Source: Streptomyces filipinensis (GTDB lineage: Bacteria > Actinomycetota > Actinomycetes > Streptomycetales > Streptomycetaceae). Taken from it: 64,000 nt of DNA. Shown piece by piece: positions 48,262-57,394 of the stretch. The stretch covers positions 186,001-250,000 of the forward strand of contig NZ_BMTD01000008.1 in NCBI RefSeq assembly GCF_014649495.1, given 5' to 3'. Position 1 is the first letter of the stretch; each line of letters starts with the position of its first letter. The notes under the pieces are model-generated. The model was not told the DNA's origin, did not search any database, and worked only from the letters and a program-made list of their open reading frames with translations. The position numbers and the translations under genes were made by a program.

Positions 48262-51200
48262 GTGTCCTCCGCCTCCCCCGCCTCCTCTGTCGCCCCGCTC
48301 GACGCGTCGGCCGTGGCCCACTCCGGTCCCGGCGCGGACCCTGGGACGCCGGCCGGTCCCGAGGCCGCCGTGGCGGCCCTGACCGCTGCGGGAATGCCGT
48401 ACCTCATCGGGGTACGGCACCACGCACCCTCCCTCGCCGCGGCCGTGCCCGCGCTGCTGGAGGCGGCCCGGCCCGATGTGCTGCTGGTCGAGCTCCCCGC
48501 CGACCTTCAGGACTGGCTGCCCTGGCTCGCCCACGAGGAGACCGAGGCTCCCGTCGCTCTCGCCGCCGCGCCGGGGGACGGCGCCGGGGGGCCGGCGTTC
48601 TATCCCTTCGCCGACTTCTCACCGGAACTGGCGGCCGTGCGGTGGGCCGCGCGCCAGGGGGTACCGGTGATCGCGTGCGACCTGCCGCTGGCGTACCGGC
48701 AGGCAGGGACGGCGGATCCCGGTCAGCCCGAGATCCAGGTCCAGGCCCAGCTTCCGGCCCGGTCCCGGGCCCCGGAGTCGGAGTCGGAGGCGGGCGGGGA
48801 AGGCGGGGCGGACCATGTCCCGGCGCCACGAACGGCCGAACGGCCCGGGACGGCCGGTCCCCCGGAAGCGAAGGCCGGCGGGCACGGCGGTGCTTCTGTC
48901 GCGACCGCGCTCACCTCGGTGCTGCGCAACCGCCTCACCGGCCGCCCCGGAGACGATCTGTGGGACCGGCTGGTCGAGGCCGCCGCTCCCGGTTCCCCGC
49001 CGGAGGCACTGCGCCGCGCCGCCCTGCTGACGGGATGGGCGCTGCGCGAGGAGGCGGTCGCCTCGGGCGGGGTGCCGGAGCTGGACCTGCGGCGGGAGCG
49101 GTGGATGCGGGCGTGCCTCGCCGCGGCGACGGTGCAGGGCGAGCGTGCCGCCGTGCTCGTCGGCGCCTTCCACGGCCCGGCGTTCCTGGCACCGGCCGAC
49201 GGCGACACCCTTCCGCCGGCGCGGTCGCCCGCCGACCGGAAGGCGCAGGCCGCCGACTCGACGTGGACCACCTCCCTGATCCCTTACTGCTACGCCCTGC
49301 TCGACGAACGCTCCGGCTACCCGGCCGGCATCCGTGACCCGGAATGGCAGCATCTGGTGCTGGAGGCGGCCGGGGACCCCGCCGCACTGGAGGACGCGTT
49401 GACGCGGGCCGCGGTGCGCGTGTGCGCCGAGTTGCGGGCGCTGGGCCATCCGTCCGGACCCGCCGACGCCCGGGAGATCGTCCGACTGGCCGGTGATCTC
49501 GCTCGGCTGCGGGGGCTGCCCGCGGCGGGCCGGGGCGAGCTGGTCGAGGCCGTGCAGACGGTACTCGCCCAGGGGGAGCCGTACGGGCGCGGACGGGCCG
49601 TGGCCAGGGCGATGGAAAGGGTGCTCGTCGGCACGCGCACCGGCCGCCCGGCCCCGGACGCACCGCGCAGCGGCCTGGCCCCGGCGGTGGAGGCGGAACT
49701 CGCCGAGCTGGGGCTGCCCGGCCCGGCGGACTCGGGCCGGGCAGCCGCCCGTGACCTGCGCCTTGACCCGCTCCGCTCGGAGCGGGACCGCCGCCGTGAA
49801 CTGCTGCTGCGGCGCCTCGCCGTGTGCGGCGTGCCGTACGGCGAACCCCAGGCGGTTCTCGGCACGGGCGGTGCCGACGCGCTCACCTCGCGCTGGGAGG
49901 TGCGCTGGACTCCGGCCACCGCGGCCATGCTGACCGCGGCGGGTGTGCGTGGAGTCACGTCGGCACAGGCCGCCGAGGGAGTGCTGCGCGAGGGCCGGCG
50001 CAGGGAGCGCGAGGAGGGCGGACCGACAGCGGCGCAGACCCTGCGCGGGCTGGAACAGGCGGCGGAGTGCGGTCTGCCCGGGCTCGCGGACGAGCGGCTG
50101 GCCGACGCCGCCGAGGTGCTGCCGGGTTCCGGCACACTGCCCGAACTTCTCGCGGGGCTCGCCCTGTCGGACCGGCTGCGGGCGGGACACATCGCCGGGC
50201 TCGGCCGTGACGACGACCGTACGGCGCGGGCGTCGGCCGTCGCCGGCCTGCTGACCGCCGCCGCGGTGCGTCAGGTCGACGGGCTCACCGGCTCCGAGGA
50301 CCCGGCCGACGCGCACGCCCTGCTCGAACTCGCCCACCGGGCCGACGTGCTGGGCGGGATACGGCTCACCGACGCGCTCGCCCGGCTGGCGGCCGGCGGA
50401 TCTCCGCTGATGCGGGGCGCCGCCGGAGCCGTACGTGTGCTGCTGGGGCAGGAGGAGGCCGGGGCGTTCGGCGACCGGGTCGCCTCCTGGGTGGACGGCG
50501 CGTGCGACGCCGGGTCCCGGTCGGCGCTCACCGCGCGGCTGACCGGGCTGCTGAGCGCGGCCGGGCCGCTGCTGGAGTCGGCGGCACCCGCGCTGGAACC
50601 CCTGCTGAACCGGATGGCGGAACTGTCCGACCGGGACTTCCTGGAGCGGCTTCCGGCGCTGAGAGGCGGATTCGACACGCTCAGCCCGGCCGCCCGCAGC
50701 CGGCTGCTGGCCACCGTCGAGCAGCGCCTGGGCGGGGAGCGTCCGGACGACACCGGGAGCGTCGACCCCGCGGCCCTGGCCCTGTGGACCCGCGCCGACC
50801 TCACGGCCCGCGAGACGCTGGCCGCACTGGGTCTCCTTCCGCCGTCCCGGCCGGCCGGCGCGACCCCCACGCCGCATCCCGGGGATCCCACAGCCTCCGA
50901 AGTCCCCACACCGGCCTCCCCGGGCCGCGACACCGGCGAGGGCCACCAGCTCGTCCCGGCCGACCGCTGGCGCCTGCTACTCGGCCGCAGAAGCGGTGAA
51001 CTGTCCCCCGCCGCCCGGCCGTTGGCGACCGCACTGGACGAGCTGTACGGCAGCGGACGCGGTGAGGGAAGCCGAGGGGACCTCCCGGGGCAGGGCGGCC
51101 CGGGGTCCGGTGGCGGACGTACGGCGCCGTATCCCGGGGTGCGGGAGTGGTCCGAGGAACTGGCCGCGCTGTTCGGGCCGGGCATCCGCGAGGAGGTGCT

Positions 51201-52062
51201 GGCCGCGGCTGCCGCGGCCGGCCGCCAGGATGTCCTCGCCGAGCTGGACCCGGCCGGCGTACGGCCCTCCGTCGATCTGCTGCGCTCGGTGCTGCGGCAC
51301 GCCGGCGGTCTGCCCGAGGCCCGGCTGGCCGCACTGCGTCCGCTGGTCCGGCGCCTGGTGGACGCCCTGACCCGGCAGTTGGCGACCCGGCTGCGCCCCG
51401 CGCTGCACGGCACCACCCTGCCGCGCCCCAGCCGGCGCCCCGGCGGTGGCCTCGACCTGGCCCGCACGCTGCGGGCGAACCTGGCCACGGCCCGCCGGAT
51501 GCCGGACGGCACGGTCCGGGTCGTACCCGAACGGCCGGTGTTCCGCAGCCGGGCCCGGCGGTCGGCCGACTGGCGCCTGATCCTGGTCACCGATGTGTCG
51601 GGATCCATGGAGGCGTCCACGATCTGGGCGGCGCTCACGGCCTCGGTACTGGCCGGGGTGCCCACCCTGTCCACGCACTTCCTGGCCTTCTCCACCGAGG
51701 TGATCGACCTGACCGACCATGTCGAGGACCCGCTGTCCCTCCTGCTGGAGGTCAGGATCGGCGGCGGCACCCATGTCGCCGCGGGGCTGCGGCACGCGCG
51801 CACCCTGGTCACCGTGCCCTCGCGCACGCTCGTCGTGGTCGTCAGCGACTTCGAGGAGGGCTACCCGGTGGGCGGACTGCTCGCCGAGGTCCGCGCCCTG
51901 GTGGATGCCGGCTGCCAGGTGCTGGGCTGCGCGAGCCTCGACGACACGGGCCGGCCCCGGTATTCGACCGGTGTGGCGGGACAGTTGGTGTCCGCGGGCA
52001 TGCCGGTGGCCGCTCTCAGCCCGCTCGAACTCGCCCGCTGGGTAGGGGAGAAGATCGCATGA
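48262..52062 (+). CDS. DUF5682-VWA fusion protein (YehM + YehP in one chain)
   Basis: A 1266-residue protein. The first 850 or so residues are DUF5682-like (GVRHHAPSLAAAVPALLEAARPDVLLVELPADLQDWL; later VVGAFHGPAF-type and SLIPYCYALLDERSGYPAGI segments). A Pro/Ser/Thr-rich linker (about residues 865-895) leads to a VWA domain from about residue 1100: LVTDVSGSMEAS gives the MIDAS metal site DxSxS (Asp1111), and VVVSDFEEGYPVGG carries the later MIDAS Asp. In E. coli and, I believe, most relatives the two parts are separate genes; here no stop or credible internal start splits them. The GTG at 48262 follows GGAGG by ten bases. The SWIM gene overlaps its stop (ATGA). Confidence 0.85.
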   Translation: MSSASPASSVAPLDASAVAHSGPGADPGTPAGPEAAVAALTAAGMPYLIGVRHHAPSLAAAVPALLEAARPDVLLVELPADLQDWLPWLAHEETEAPVALAAAPGDGAGGPAFYPFADFSPELAAVRWAARQGVPVIACDLPLAYRQAGTADPGQPEIQVQAQLPARSRAPESESEAGGEGGADHVPAPRTAERPGTAGPPEAKAGGHGGASVATALTSVLRNRLTGRPGDDLWDRLVEAAAPGSPPEALRRAALLTGWALREEAVASGGVPELDLRRERWMRACLAAATVQGERAAVLVGAFHGPAFLAPADGDTLPPARSPADRKAQAADSTWTTSLIPYCYALLDERSGYPAGIRDPEWQHLVLEAAGDPAALEDALTRAAVRVCAELRALGHPSGPADAREIVRLAGDLARLRGLPAAGRGELVEAVQTVLAQGEPYGRGRAVARAMERVLVGTRTGRPAPDAPRSGLAPAVEAELAELGLPGPADSGRAAARDLRLDPLRSERDRRRELLLRRLAVCGVPYGEPQAVLGTGGADALTSRWEVRWTPATAAMLTAAGVRGVTSAQAAEGVLREGRRREREEGGPTAAQTLRGLEQAAECGLPGLADERLADAAEVLPGSGTLPELLAGLALSDRLRAGHIAGLGRDDDRTARASAVAGLLTAAAVRQVDGLTGSEDPADAHALLELAHRADVLGGIRLTDALARLAAGGSPLMRGAAGAVRVLLGQEEAGAFGDRVASWVDGACDAGSRSALTARLTGLLSAAGPLLESAAPALEPLLNRMAELSDRDFLERLPALRGGFDTLSPAARSRLLATVEQRLGGERPDDTGSVDPAALALWTRADLTARETLAALGLLPPSRPAGATPTPHPGDPTASEVPTPASPGRDTGEGHQLVPADRWRLLLGRRSGELSPAARPLATALDELYGSGRGEGSRGDLPGQGGPGSGGGRTAPYPGVREWSEELAALFGPGIREEVLAAAAAAGRQDVLAELDPAGVRPSVDLLRSVLRHAGGLPEARLAALRPLVRRLVDALTRQLATRLRPALHGTTLPRPSRRPGGGLDLARTLRANLATARRMPDGTVRVVPERPVFRSRARRSADWRLILVTDVSGSMEASTIWAALTASVLAGVPTLSTHFLAFSTEVIDLTDHVEDPLSLLLEVRIGGGTHVAAGLRHARTLVTVPSRTLVVVVSDFEEGYPVGGLLAEVRALVDAGCQVLGCASLDDTGRPRYSTGVAGQLVSAGMPVAALSPLELARWVGEKIA

Positions 52063-53777
52063 GCCCGCTCCTTCCGCCGGTCGCCCCGGGTGTGACCGCC
52101 GAACTCGTCGCGGCCCTGACGCCCCGGCTGCGCAAGCGGCTCGACGGAGGCATCGCCAAGCTCGCGGACCGGCCGGTCGTCCGCGACGGCGACACCGTGC
52201 GCATCGCCCTCGACGACGACACCGATCTGGAGCTGCACGCCCCGGACGGCACGGTGCGCAGCGCGGACGCCATCCGCTGCGGCTGTCTGCTGGCCCCGGA
52301 CTGCCTGCACCGCGCCGCGGCCGCCTCGGCGGCCCCGGTCGCCGAGGACGCCCCTGCCGAGAAGCAGAGGATCGGTTCGGAGGTACCGGCGGGCGCGGCG
52401 CCGGAGGAGGCGGAGCCGGAGGCGGCCGGCGCCGAGCAGCGCACCGCCGCGCTCGCGCTGCGCACCGCCGCGTCCGCCGTGCTGGAAGCGGGTGCGGACG
52501 GTGCGGGAGCGGTGCTCCAGGCGGAGCTGTTGCGGGCCGCCCACACGGCGCGGCTCGCGGGCCTGCACCGGGCCGCCGCCTCCGCCGTATCCGTGGTCAC
52601 GGCTCTGCGCGCGGCCCGCGCCGCCGACCCGGCCTACCGCCTGGCGGACCTGGTCGCCGGCCTGCGTGACGTCCTGTCCGTGGCCCACCGCGTCCCGCAC
52701 GCCACCGGCGCCGAACTGGCCGCACTGCGCGGCACCGTACGGCAGCCGTACCACCCGGACGGCTCGCTGCGGCTGTACGGCGTGTTCTGCGAACCCGTGC
52801 TCACCGCGAGCGGCTACGCGGGTGCCGTCACCTGGACCGCCGACGCCGAGGGCCGGCTGTACCAGGTGTCCGATGTCGCTCCGGGCGGTGCCGGGCGCGC
52901 GGTGGGCGCGGCCGACCGCGCGGTCCGGCTCGGCGACACGGCCCTGACCCACCGGGAGCTGTCCCGTGCGGGCCTCGCGGTGTCGGGGGCCACCGTCTCC
53001 CCCACCGGGCGGCTCGGAGCGGGCGCCGGAGTGCGGGCGGTCGGGGCATCCGGTGCCGGCTGGCGCGAGGAACCGCTGGACCGGCTCTGGCGAGTCCCCG
53101 TGGCCGAGCAGCTCACGCGTGCGCTGAACGGCGGCCACGGTCTGCTGTTCCTGGAGGTCACTCTGCTCGGTACGGTGGCGGAGGCGGCGGGCGACTGTCT
53201 GCTCGCCGGATGCGATGGCGCCGTCCTGCGGCTGACGGCCGCACATGACCATCCCGCGCTGCCGCACCGGGACAACCTGCGTCTGCTGTCCGCCGCCCGG
53301 GGTGCCGCGCTCCGGGTCGTCGCCCGGCTCACCCCTGCGCCGCATCCCCGCGCCCAGCTCCTCGCCACCGAGCATCCGGCGCAGTCCGGCACCCGGGTCG
53401 ACGTGGGCCTGGACCGGCTCCAGCGCGCGGACCTGCCCACGGCACCCGCATCCCCGGTTCGTACGGCACCGAGTCCCGGGGAGGCGCCGGTCCATCTGCT
53501 GCGCCGCCGCGTCCAGCAGGCGGTCTCGGGCGGCCGACGCGTGCTGTCCTTCCCCGGCGAGACGACCGCCGACGCCCGGCGGCTGAGCCGGTCCGGGCTG
53601 GCGACGGCGGGTGGTCTGCTGGAGGAGCTGCACGCGGCCGCGGCGGAGCGCTCCCGCGATGTGTTCGGCCGCCTGCTGCCCGCGGACCCCGTTCGCTTCA
53701 CCCACGCGTGGCTGGCGGCGGCCCGTTACACGGAGGAGCTGGACCGCGCGCTCTGCCTCGCGGCCTGGTCGGGGTGA
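52059..53777 (+). CDS. SWIM zinc-finger family protein (YehQ-like)
   Basis: A 572-residue protein. The SWIM motif CxCxnCxH is seen as CGCLLAPDCLH (Cys74, Cys76, Cys83, His85), just after DDDTDLELHAPDGTVRSADAIR, as in other SWIM proteins of this operon type. The rest is helical and beta-rich with no enzyme motif. SWIM domains bind DNA or proteins. The start overlaps the previous stop by four bases, so it is the last gene of the operon, and transcription probably ends at the hairpin at 53886-53919. Confidence 0.87.
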   Translation: MSPLLPPVAPGVTAELVAALTPRLRKRLDGGIAKLADRPVVRDGDTVRIALDDDTDLELHAPDGTVRSADAIRCGCLLAPDCLHRAAAASAAPVAEDAPAEKQRIGSEVPAGAAPEEAEPEAAGAEQRTAALALRTAASAVLEAGADGAGAVLQAELLRAAHTARLAGLHRAAASAVSVVTALRAARAADPAYRLADLVAGLRDVLSVAHRVPHATGAELAALRGTVRQPYHPDGSLRLYGVFCEPVLTASGYAGAVTWTADAEGRLYQVSDVAPGGAGRAVGAADRAVRLGDTALTHRELSRAGLAVSGATVSPTGRLGAGAGVRAVGASGAGWREEPLDRLWRVPVAEQLTRALNGGHGLLFLEVTLLGTVAEAAGDCLLAGCDGAVLRLTAAHDHPALPHRDNLRLLSAARGAALRVVARLTPAPHPRAQLLATEHPAQSGTRVDVGLDRLQRADLPTAPASPVRTAPSPGEAPVHLLRRRVQQAVSGGRRVLSFPGETTADARRLSRSGLATAGGLLEELHAAAAERSRDVFGRLLPADPVRFTHAWLAAARYTEELDRALCLAAWSG

Positions 53778-53885
53778 CGCCCGGGGCCGGCGTGCGGGCA
53801 CGCTGGGGCTGCGACTTGCCGCCGTGCAGCGCCGCGGCCTATATCCAGGCAGCCGAAAGAATATGAACGGAGTACAAAAGCAATA

Positions 53886-53919
53886 AGCTGAGGCCCCGCC
53901 GAAAGGCGGGACCTCAGCT
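53886..53919. terminator. Bidirectional hairpin terminator
   Basis: AGCTGAGGCCCCGCC and GGCGGGACCTCAGCT make a 15-base stem with one mismatch and a GAAA loop. On the minus strand it lies 19 bases beyond the cold-shock gene stop and is followed by TATTGCTTTTG, so it is a good intrinsic terminator for that gene, and it may also end the SWIM operon. Confidence 0.85.
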
Positions 53920-53937
53920 ATCTCATACGCTTCGGCG

Positions 53938-54141
53938 TCAGGCGGGAGTGATGTTCTCCGCCTGCGGACCCTTCTGGCCCTGCGTGACGTCGAAGTTCAC
54001 CCTCTGACCTTCCTGGAGCTCGCGGAAGCCCTGGCCGGCGATGTTCGAGTAGTGGGCGAAGACGTCGGGGCCGCCGCCGTCCTGCTCGATGAAGCCGAAG
54101 CCCTTTTCCGCGTTGAACCACTTGACGGTGCCAGTAGCCAT
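53938..54141 (-). CDS. CspA-family cold-shock protein
   Basis: A 67-residue OB-fold nucleic-acid-binding protein. [20 protein letters not shown] contains RNP1 (KGFGFIE) and [10 protein letters not shown] contains RNP2 (VFAHY), with NITPA at the end: the full canonical length. It binds single-stranded RNA/DNA as a chaperone. The ATG at 54141 follows AGGAGATGTGAC. About 235 bases separate it from the next gene upstream on its strand; that leader is rich in A and T for this genome, which fits a structured cold-shock 5' untranslated region. Confidence 0.95.
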   Translation of the reverse strand: MATGTVKWFNAEKGFGFIEQDGGGPDVFAHYSNIAGQGFRELQEGQRVNFDVTQGQKGPQAENITPA

Positions 54142-54376
54142 GTCACATCTCCTGGGGGGCGGGGACCCACGCCATGTGAACCCCTGCGTCGCCACAATGA
54201 GCCCCGTCCGGACAAGCACCGGAAATACAGAAATGCCCGACGAAACACGACCGCCAAGACATTTGAAGTTTCGGGAACTACAACTGCAACTCCCTCAATT
54301 TTAGCACGGAACACGCAACCACTCTGCACGGAAGGCGGGATTTCGAACTCGTACGAGAGCCCATCCTCCGTAGGCC
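54142..54376 (-). promoter_or_regulatory. Long AT-rich leader/promoter region of the cold-shock gene
   Basis: The 235 bases upstream of the csp start have no gene and an unusually high A+T content, including runs such as AATTTTAGC near 54298. Cold-shock genes commonly carry long 5' leaders that fold differently at low temperature; I cannot place the transcription start from the sequence alone. Confidence 0.4.
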
Positions 54377-55678
54377 TCAGCGGCAGTCGAGCAGGCCCGC
54401 ACCGCGCTTGGCGTCGAGTATCCGGCGCACGCTGCCGTTGACCTTGGCCCGGAACGAAGCGTCCTGCCGCATCCGGGTCTGGATTGCCTGTGCCATCGCG
54501 GGTACGGTGCTCGGCCGCACCGTGAGGATCATGTCCCCGCCCGCCGCGATGAAGTTCACGGCCCGCTGGGCAGGACTGAAGGACCGTACCGCGACCGCGT
54601 TCCCGAGGTCGTCCGAGATGACCACGCCCTTGAAGGCGAGTTGGCCGCGCAGCAGGTGATCGATGACCGTCGGTGAGAAGGCCGCCAGGTGCTTGGGGTC
54701 GATCCTGGTGTAGGTGGCCGACGAGATCATCACGAAGGGTGACCCGGCCCTGATTCCAGCCCGGAACGGCGTGAGGCTGGAACTGCCCGCGGTCGTCACC
54801 GAGTCGACGACGTCGGCGGTGGTGTCGGTGTTGCCGATCACCTGGCCCAGCCCGGGAAAGTGCTTGAGCGTGGTCATCACGCCCGACTGTGCGAAGCCGG
54901 CGGCGAAGGCGCTGGTGTGGGAGGTCACGGTGTCCGCGGTATGGCCGTACTCCCGCTGGAAGGAACCGATGGGGATGTTGCGGGCACCCAGAGCGGCCGG
55001 GACCACGTCGGCCACCGGTGCCAGGTTCAGGTTGACCCCGGCCGCCCTGAGCTGCTGGGCCCATCCGGCGGCCTGGGTACGCAGCGTCGCGGTCGGCCAG
55101 CCGCCCTGGGTCAGGCCGCTGGGGATGGCCGAGAAACCGGGGCCGTTGAGCACCTGCACCCGGCCGCCCTCCTGGTCGGTCGCGACCAGGAGACCGACCT
55201 GCCGGCCGGTGACGCGGTCCGCTTGGCCTCGGAAACCGTCGACGACTTTCCTGGTCGCCGACGTACCGGCGGTGCTGCGGCCGGTCAGCATGACGGATCC
55301 GACATGGTTGTCGCGCAGAGTGGCCAGCTGGGCCTGGTCGGGGTGCGCCGCGGCGATTCCGCCCATGAGGAGCTGTCCGGCCAGTTGAGCAGCGGTCATG
55401 CCGGACATGTATCGGTCGGTGCAGGTGGCGGCAGGCGCCGACGGGGCGGTACTCGCGGCGGCCGGGGCGGCTTCGGTGCCGCCACGGCTCGGCAGCGCAC
55501 TGGCGGCACCCGGATCTCGTGCGCCATGGCTGGCGGCGAGGGATCTGGAGGAGTCGGCCGTGGCCCCGCCCGACGCACCGCAACCTGTGACGGCGAGCGC
55601 CAGAGTGACCAGCGGGACCCCGGTACGCAGGGCTCTGCAGCGGCGCCTTACGGGCTGCTGCCGGACGCGTATGGACAT
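54377..55678 (-). CDS. Glycoside hydrolase family 3 lipoprotein (NagZ-like beta-N-acetylhexosaminidase)
   Basis: A 433-residue exported lipoprotein. The signal peptide has basic residues, a hydrophobic core (VPLVTLALAVTGC) and a lipobox Cys at residue 33. After a Ser/Ala/Pro-rich linker comes a GH3 N-terminal domain: LLVATDQEGGRVQVL, then TLKHFPGLGQVIGNTDTT (the KHFPG motif), and GVVISDDLGN with the catalytic Asp. NagZ-type GH3 enzymes release N-acetylglucosamine from peptidoglycan fragments; in this subgroup the second G-x-G position is Leu rather than the NagZ His. No C-terminal GH3 domain is present. The ATG follows GGGAGAAGAAGT. Confidence 0.9.
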   Translation of the reverse strand: MSIRVRQQPVRRRCRALRTGVPLVTLALAVTGCGASGGATADSSRSLAASHGARDPGAASALPSRGGTEAAPAAASTAPSAPAATCTDRYMSGMTAAQLAGQLLMGGIAAAHPDQAQLATLRDNHVGSVMLTGRSTAGTSATRKVVDGFRGQADRVTGRQVGLLVATDQEGGRVQVLNGPGFSAIPSGLTQGGWPTATLRTQAAGWAQQLRAAGVNLNLAPVADVVPAALGARNIPIGSFQREYGHTADTVTSHTSAFAAGFAQSGVMTTLKHFPGLGQVIGNTDTTADVVDSVTTAGSSSLTPFRAGIRAGSPFVMISSATYTRIDPKHLAAFSPTVIDHLLRGQLAFKGVVISDDLGNAVAVRSFSPAQRAVNFIAAGGDMILTVRPSTVPAMAQAIQTRMRQDASFRAKVNGSVRRILDAKRGAGLLDCR

Positions 55679-55775
55679 ACTTCTTCTCCCGGCCTGGACG
55701 ACCCGGGACTGCCGCGTGCTGCGCAGGCGCCTCCGTCACGGCGAACCCGGCTTGCTGCGTCCATCACACGGTACG

Positions 55776-55945
55776 TTATTGAGCATTTGTTCGCCCCTTG
55801 GCGCATGTGGGTGATGCCCTGCGGTCGCCCACGCACCACACCAGGGTCCGGGACGGCACGAACTCCCCGTCGGTGAGCAGCACCCGGTCCAACAGGCCGC
55901 TCCAGTCGCGCACCGAGCCGATGGTGATCCAACTCGACCGGGAAC
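55776..55945 (-). pseudogene. Possible truncated gene upstream of the GH3 gene
   Basis: The 490 bases between the GH3 and baeRF genes hold no clear gene. One minus-strand frame ending at 55776 reads SWITIGSVRDWSGLLDRVL, then LTDGEFVPSRTLVWCVGDRR and ends in CAKGRTNAQ; it looks like the C terminus of a real protein, but the sequence before it becomes GC-rich noise, and there is no convincing start. I do not recognise the family. Confidence 0.25.
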
Positions 55946-56166
55946 CTAAGGGAGTTGGAGCTCCTGGAAGTGGGTCCACCGGATCCTGGAGCGGTTTCTC
56001 CAGGCGGCCTGCCGGAGAAGGAACATGTCCTCGATCACGCTCTCCCGGCCCCCGTGGGCTCGGTGGCTGCGCGCCCCGCGTCCCGCACCGCTTCACACTC
56101 GTCCAGCTCCATCGCCCCGGGGGCGCGCATCATCGAAGGAGGGGAGACCGTCGACGAGGAGTGGCG

Positions 56167-57264
56167 ATGAGGTTGGCGTTCCTTGAACCCCTCTACGCGG
56201 AGCCCGGCCCGTTCGCCTCCGTGTACCTGGACACCTCGCGAAACGTCGAGCATCCCGATCGGGCGATCGCGCTGCGCTGGCACCGGCTGCGCGAGAGTCT
56301 GTCCCGTCAGGGCTCGGACCGGGCGCTTCTCAACGTACTGGAGGAGGTGGTCGGCGCCGACACAGACGTGCCGGGGCCGCACGGTCAGGCCATCTTCGCC
56401 GCCCACGGCACGCTCGTCATGGACGGGGAGCTGCCCAGGCCCCCCAAGCACGACTCCGCCCGCTACAGCACCCTGCCGGACGCGATGCCCCTGGTCACCC
56501 AGCACGTTCCGGAGATCCCCTACATGGCCGTGGTCGTCCACTACGGCGGCCTTCCGACCGCCGAGACCCACGGCTGGGTGACGGTGGAGGCGGAGACCGG
56601 CACCTGGCCCGCGTCCACCGTCACCCCGGGTGAGCGGCTGCACCGCAGGGTCGCGGTGGCGACCTGGCACCGCGCCTCCCTCCGGCTCGGTCACCAGCTG
56701 GACGAACGGGCGCGGCGCGCCCACGCCGACGCCGTCGTCGTGGGCGGGGACGAGTGGGCGTGCAACGTACTGATCCGCCGCCTGCCGCACACCCTGCGGG
56801 ACAAGGTCGTACGCGTGGGCGGCCGGACCCCCACCGACACCGGACGCGCGCTGCTGGAGCCGCAGCTCGACGGCGTCTTCCGCGACCACATGGCCGCGCA
56901 CGACCGGGAACTCGTGGACATCTTCATCGGCCGGCGTGCCCTGGACGGACCCGTGACGGACGGGCTGGCCGCCACCGTCTCCGCCCTCCAGCGCGGCCAG
57001 GTCGCGGCACTGCTGCTGAACCGACCGCCCGGGCCTTCGCTGCGGCTCTGGACGGGCTCCCAGCCCACGGAGCTCGCCCTGACCGAGGCGGAGCTGGTGT
57101 CCTTCGGCGTGCGGGCCCCGCGCGAGGAACGCGGCGACGAGGCCCTCGTGCGGGCCCTCGTCGGCACCGGTGCCGAGCTGGTCGTCGTACCGGAGAGCGA
57201 GCTGAGACTGTACGAGGGCGTGGGCGCCCTGCTGAGGTACACCGACCCGGGGACCCCGTCCTGA
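56167..57264 (+). CDS. baeRF2 / Rv2629-like release-factor-fold protein
   Basis: A 365-residue protein of the bacterial archaeo-eukaryotic release factor superfamily, close to the Rv2629 group. The N terminus (LYAEPGPFASVYLDTSRNVEHPDRAIALRWHRLRESL) is the defining block, the middle domain contains YMAVVVHYGGLPTAETHGWVTVEAE, and a Pelota-like C-terminal domain ends in GTGAELVVVPESELRLYEGVGALLRY. Proteins of this kind are thought to act at stalled or resting ribosomes; Rv2629 belongs to the DosR dormancy regulon of M. tuberculosis. The start ATG at 56167 follows GAGGAG by five bases. Confidence 0.85.
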   Translation: MRLAFLEPLYAEPGPFASVYLDTSRNVEHPDRAIALRWHRLRESLSRQGSDRALLNVLEEVVGADTDVPGPHGQAIFAAHGTLVMDGELPRPPKHDSARYSTLPDAMPLVTQHVPEIPYMAVVVHYGGLPTAETHGWVTVEAETGTWPASTVTPGERLHRRVAVATWHRASLRLGHQLDERARRAHADAVVVGGDEWACNVLIRRLPHTLRDKVVRVGGRTPTDTGRALLEPQLDGVFRDHMAAHDRELVDIFIGRRALDGPVTDGLAATVSALQRGQVAALLLNRPPGPSLRLWTGSQPTELALTEAELVSFGVRAPREERGDEALVRALVGTGAELVVVPESELRLYEGVGALLRYTDPGTPS

Positions 57265-57394
57265 CGCCGACGCGCTGTGCCTCCCGGATCACAGGTCGCC
57301 CCGTGCGTCCGACCGCCCGGGATCGCGCCGCGCGCGGAACATGCCGACACTGGCCTGGAGCGGCAGCGCGGCGGACGAGGGGCGGACGGGGCAC

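Noticed and set aside
41114-53777. Reading the MoxR/VWA block as a known anti-phage or toxin-antitoxin system
   Set aside because: MoxR-VWA modules occur in some conflict systems, but no toxin, nuclease or effector domain is visible here, and the best match is the E. coli yeh locus, which has no proven defence role.
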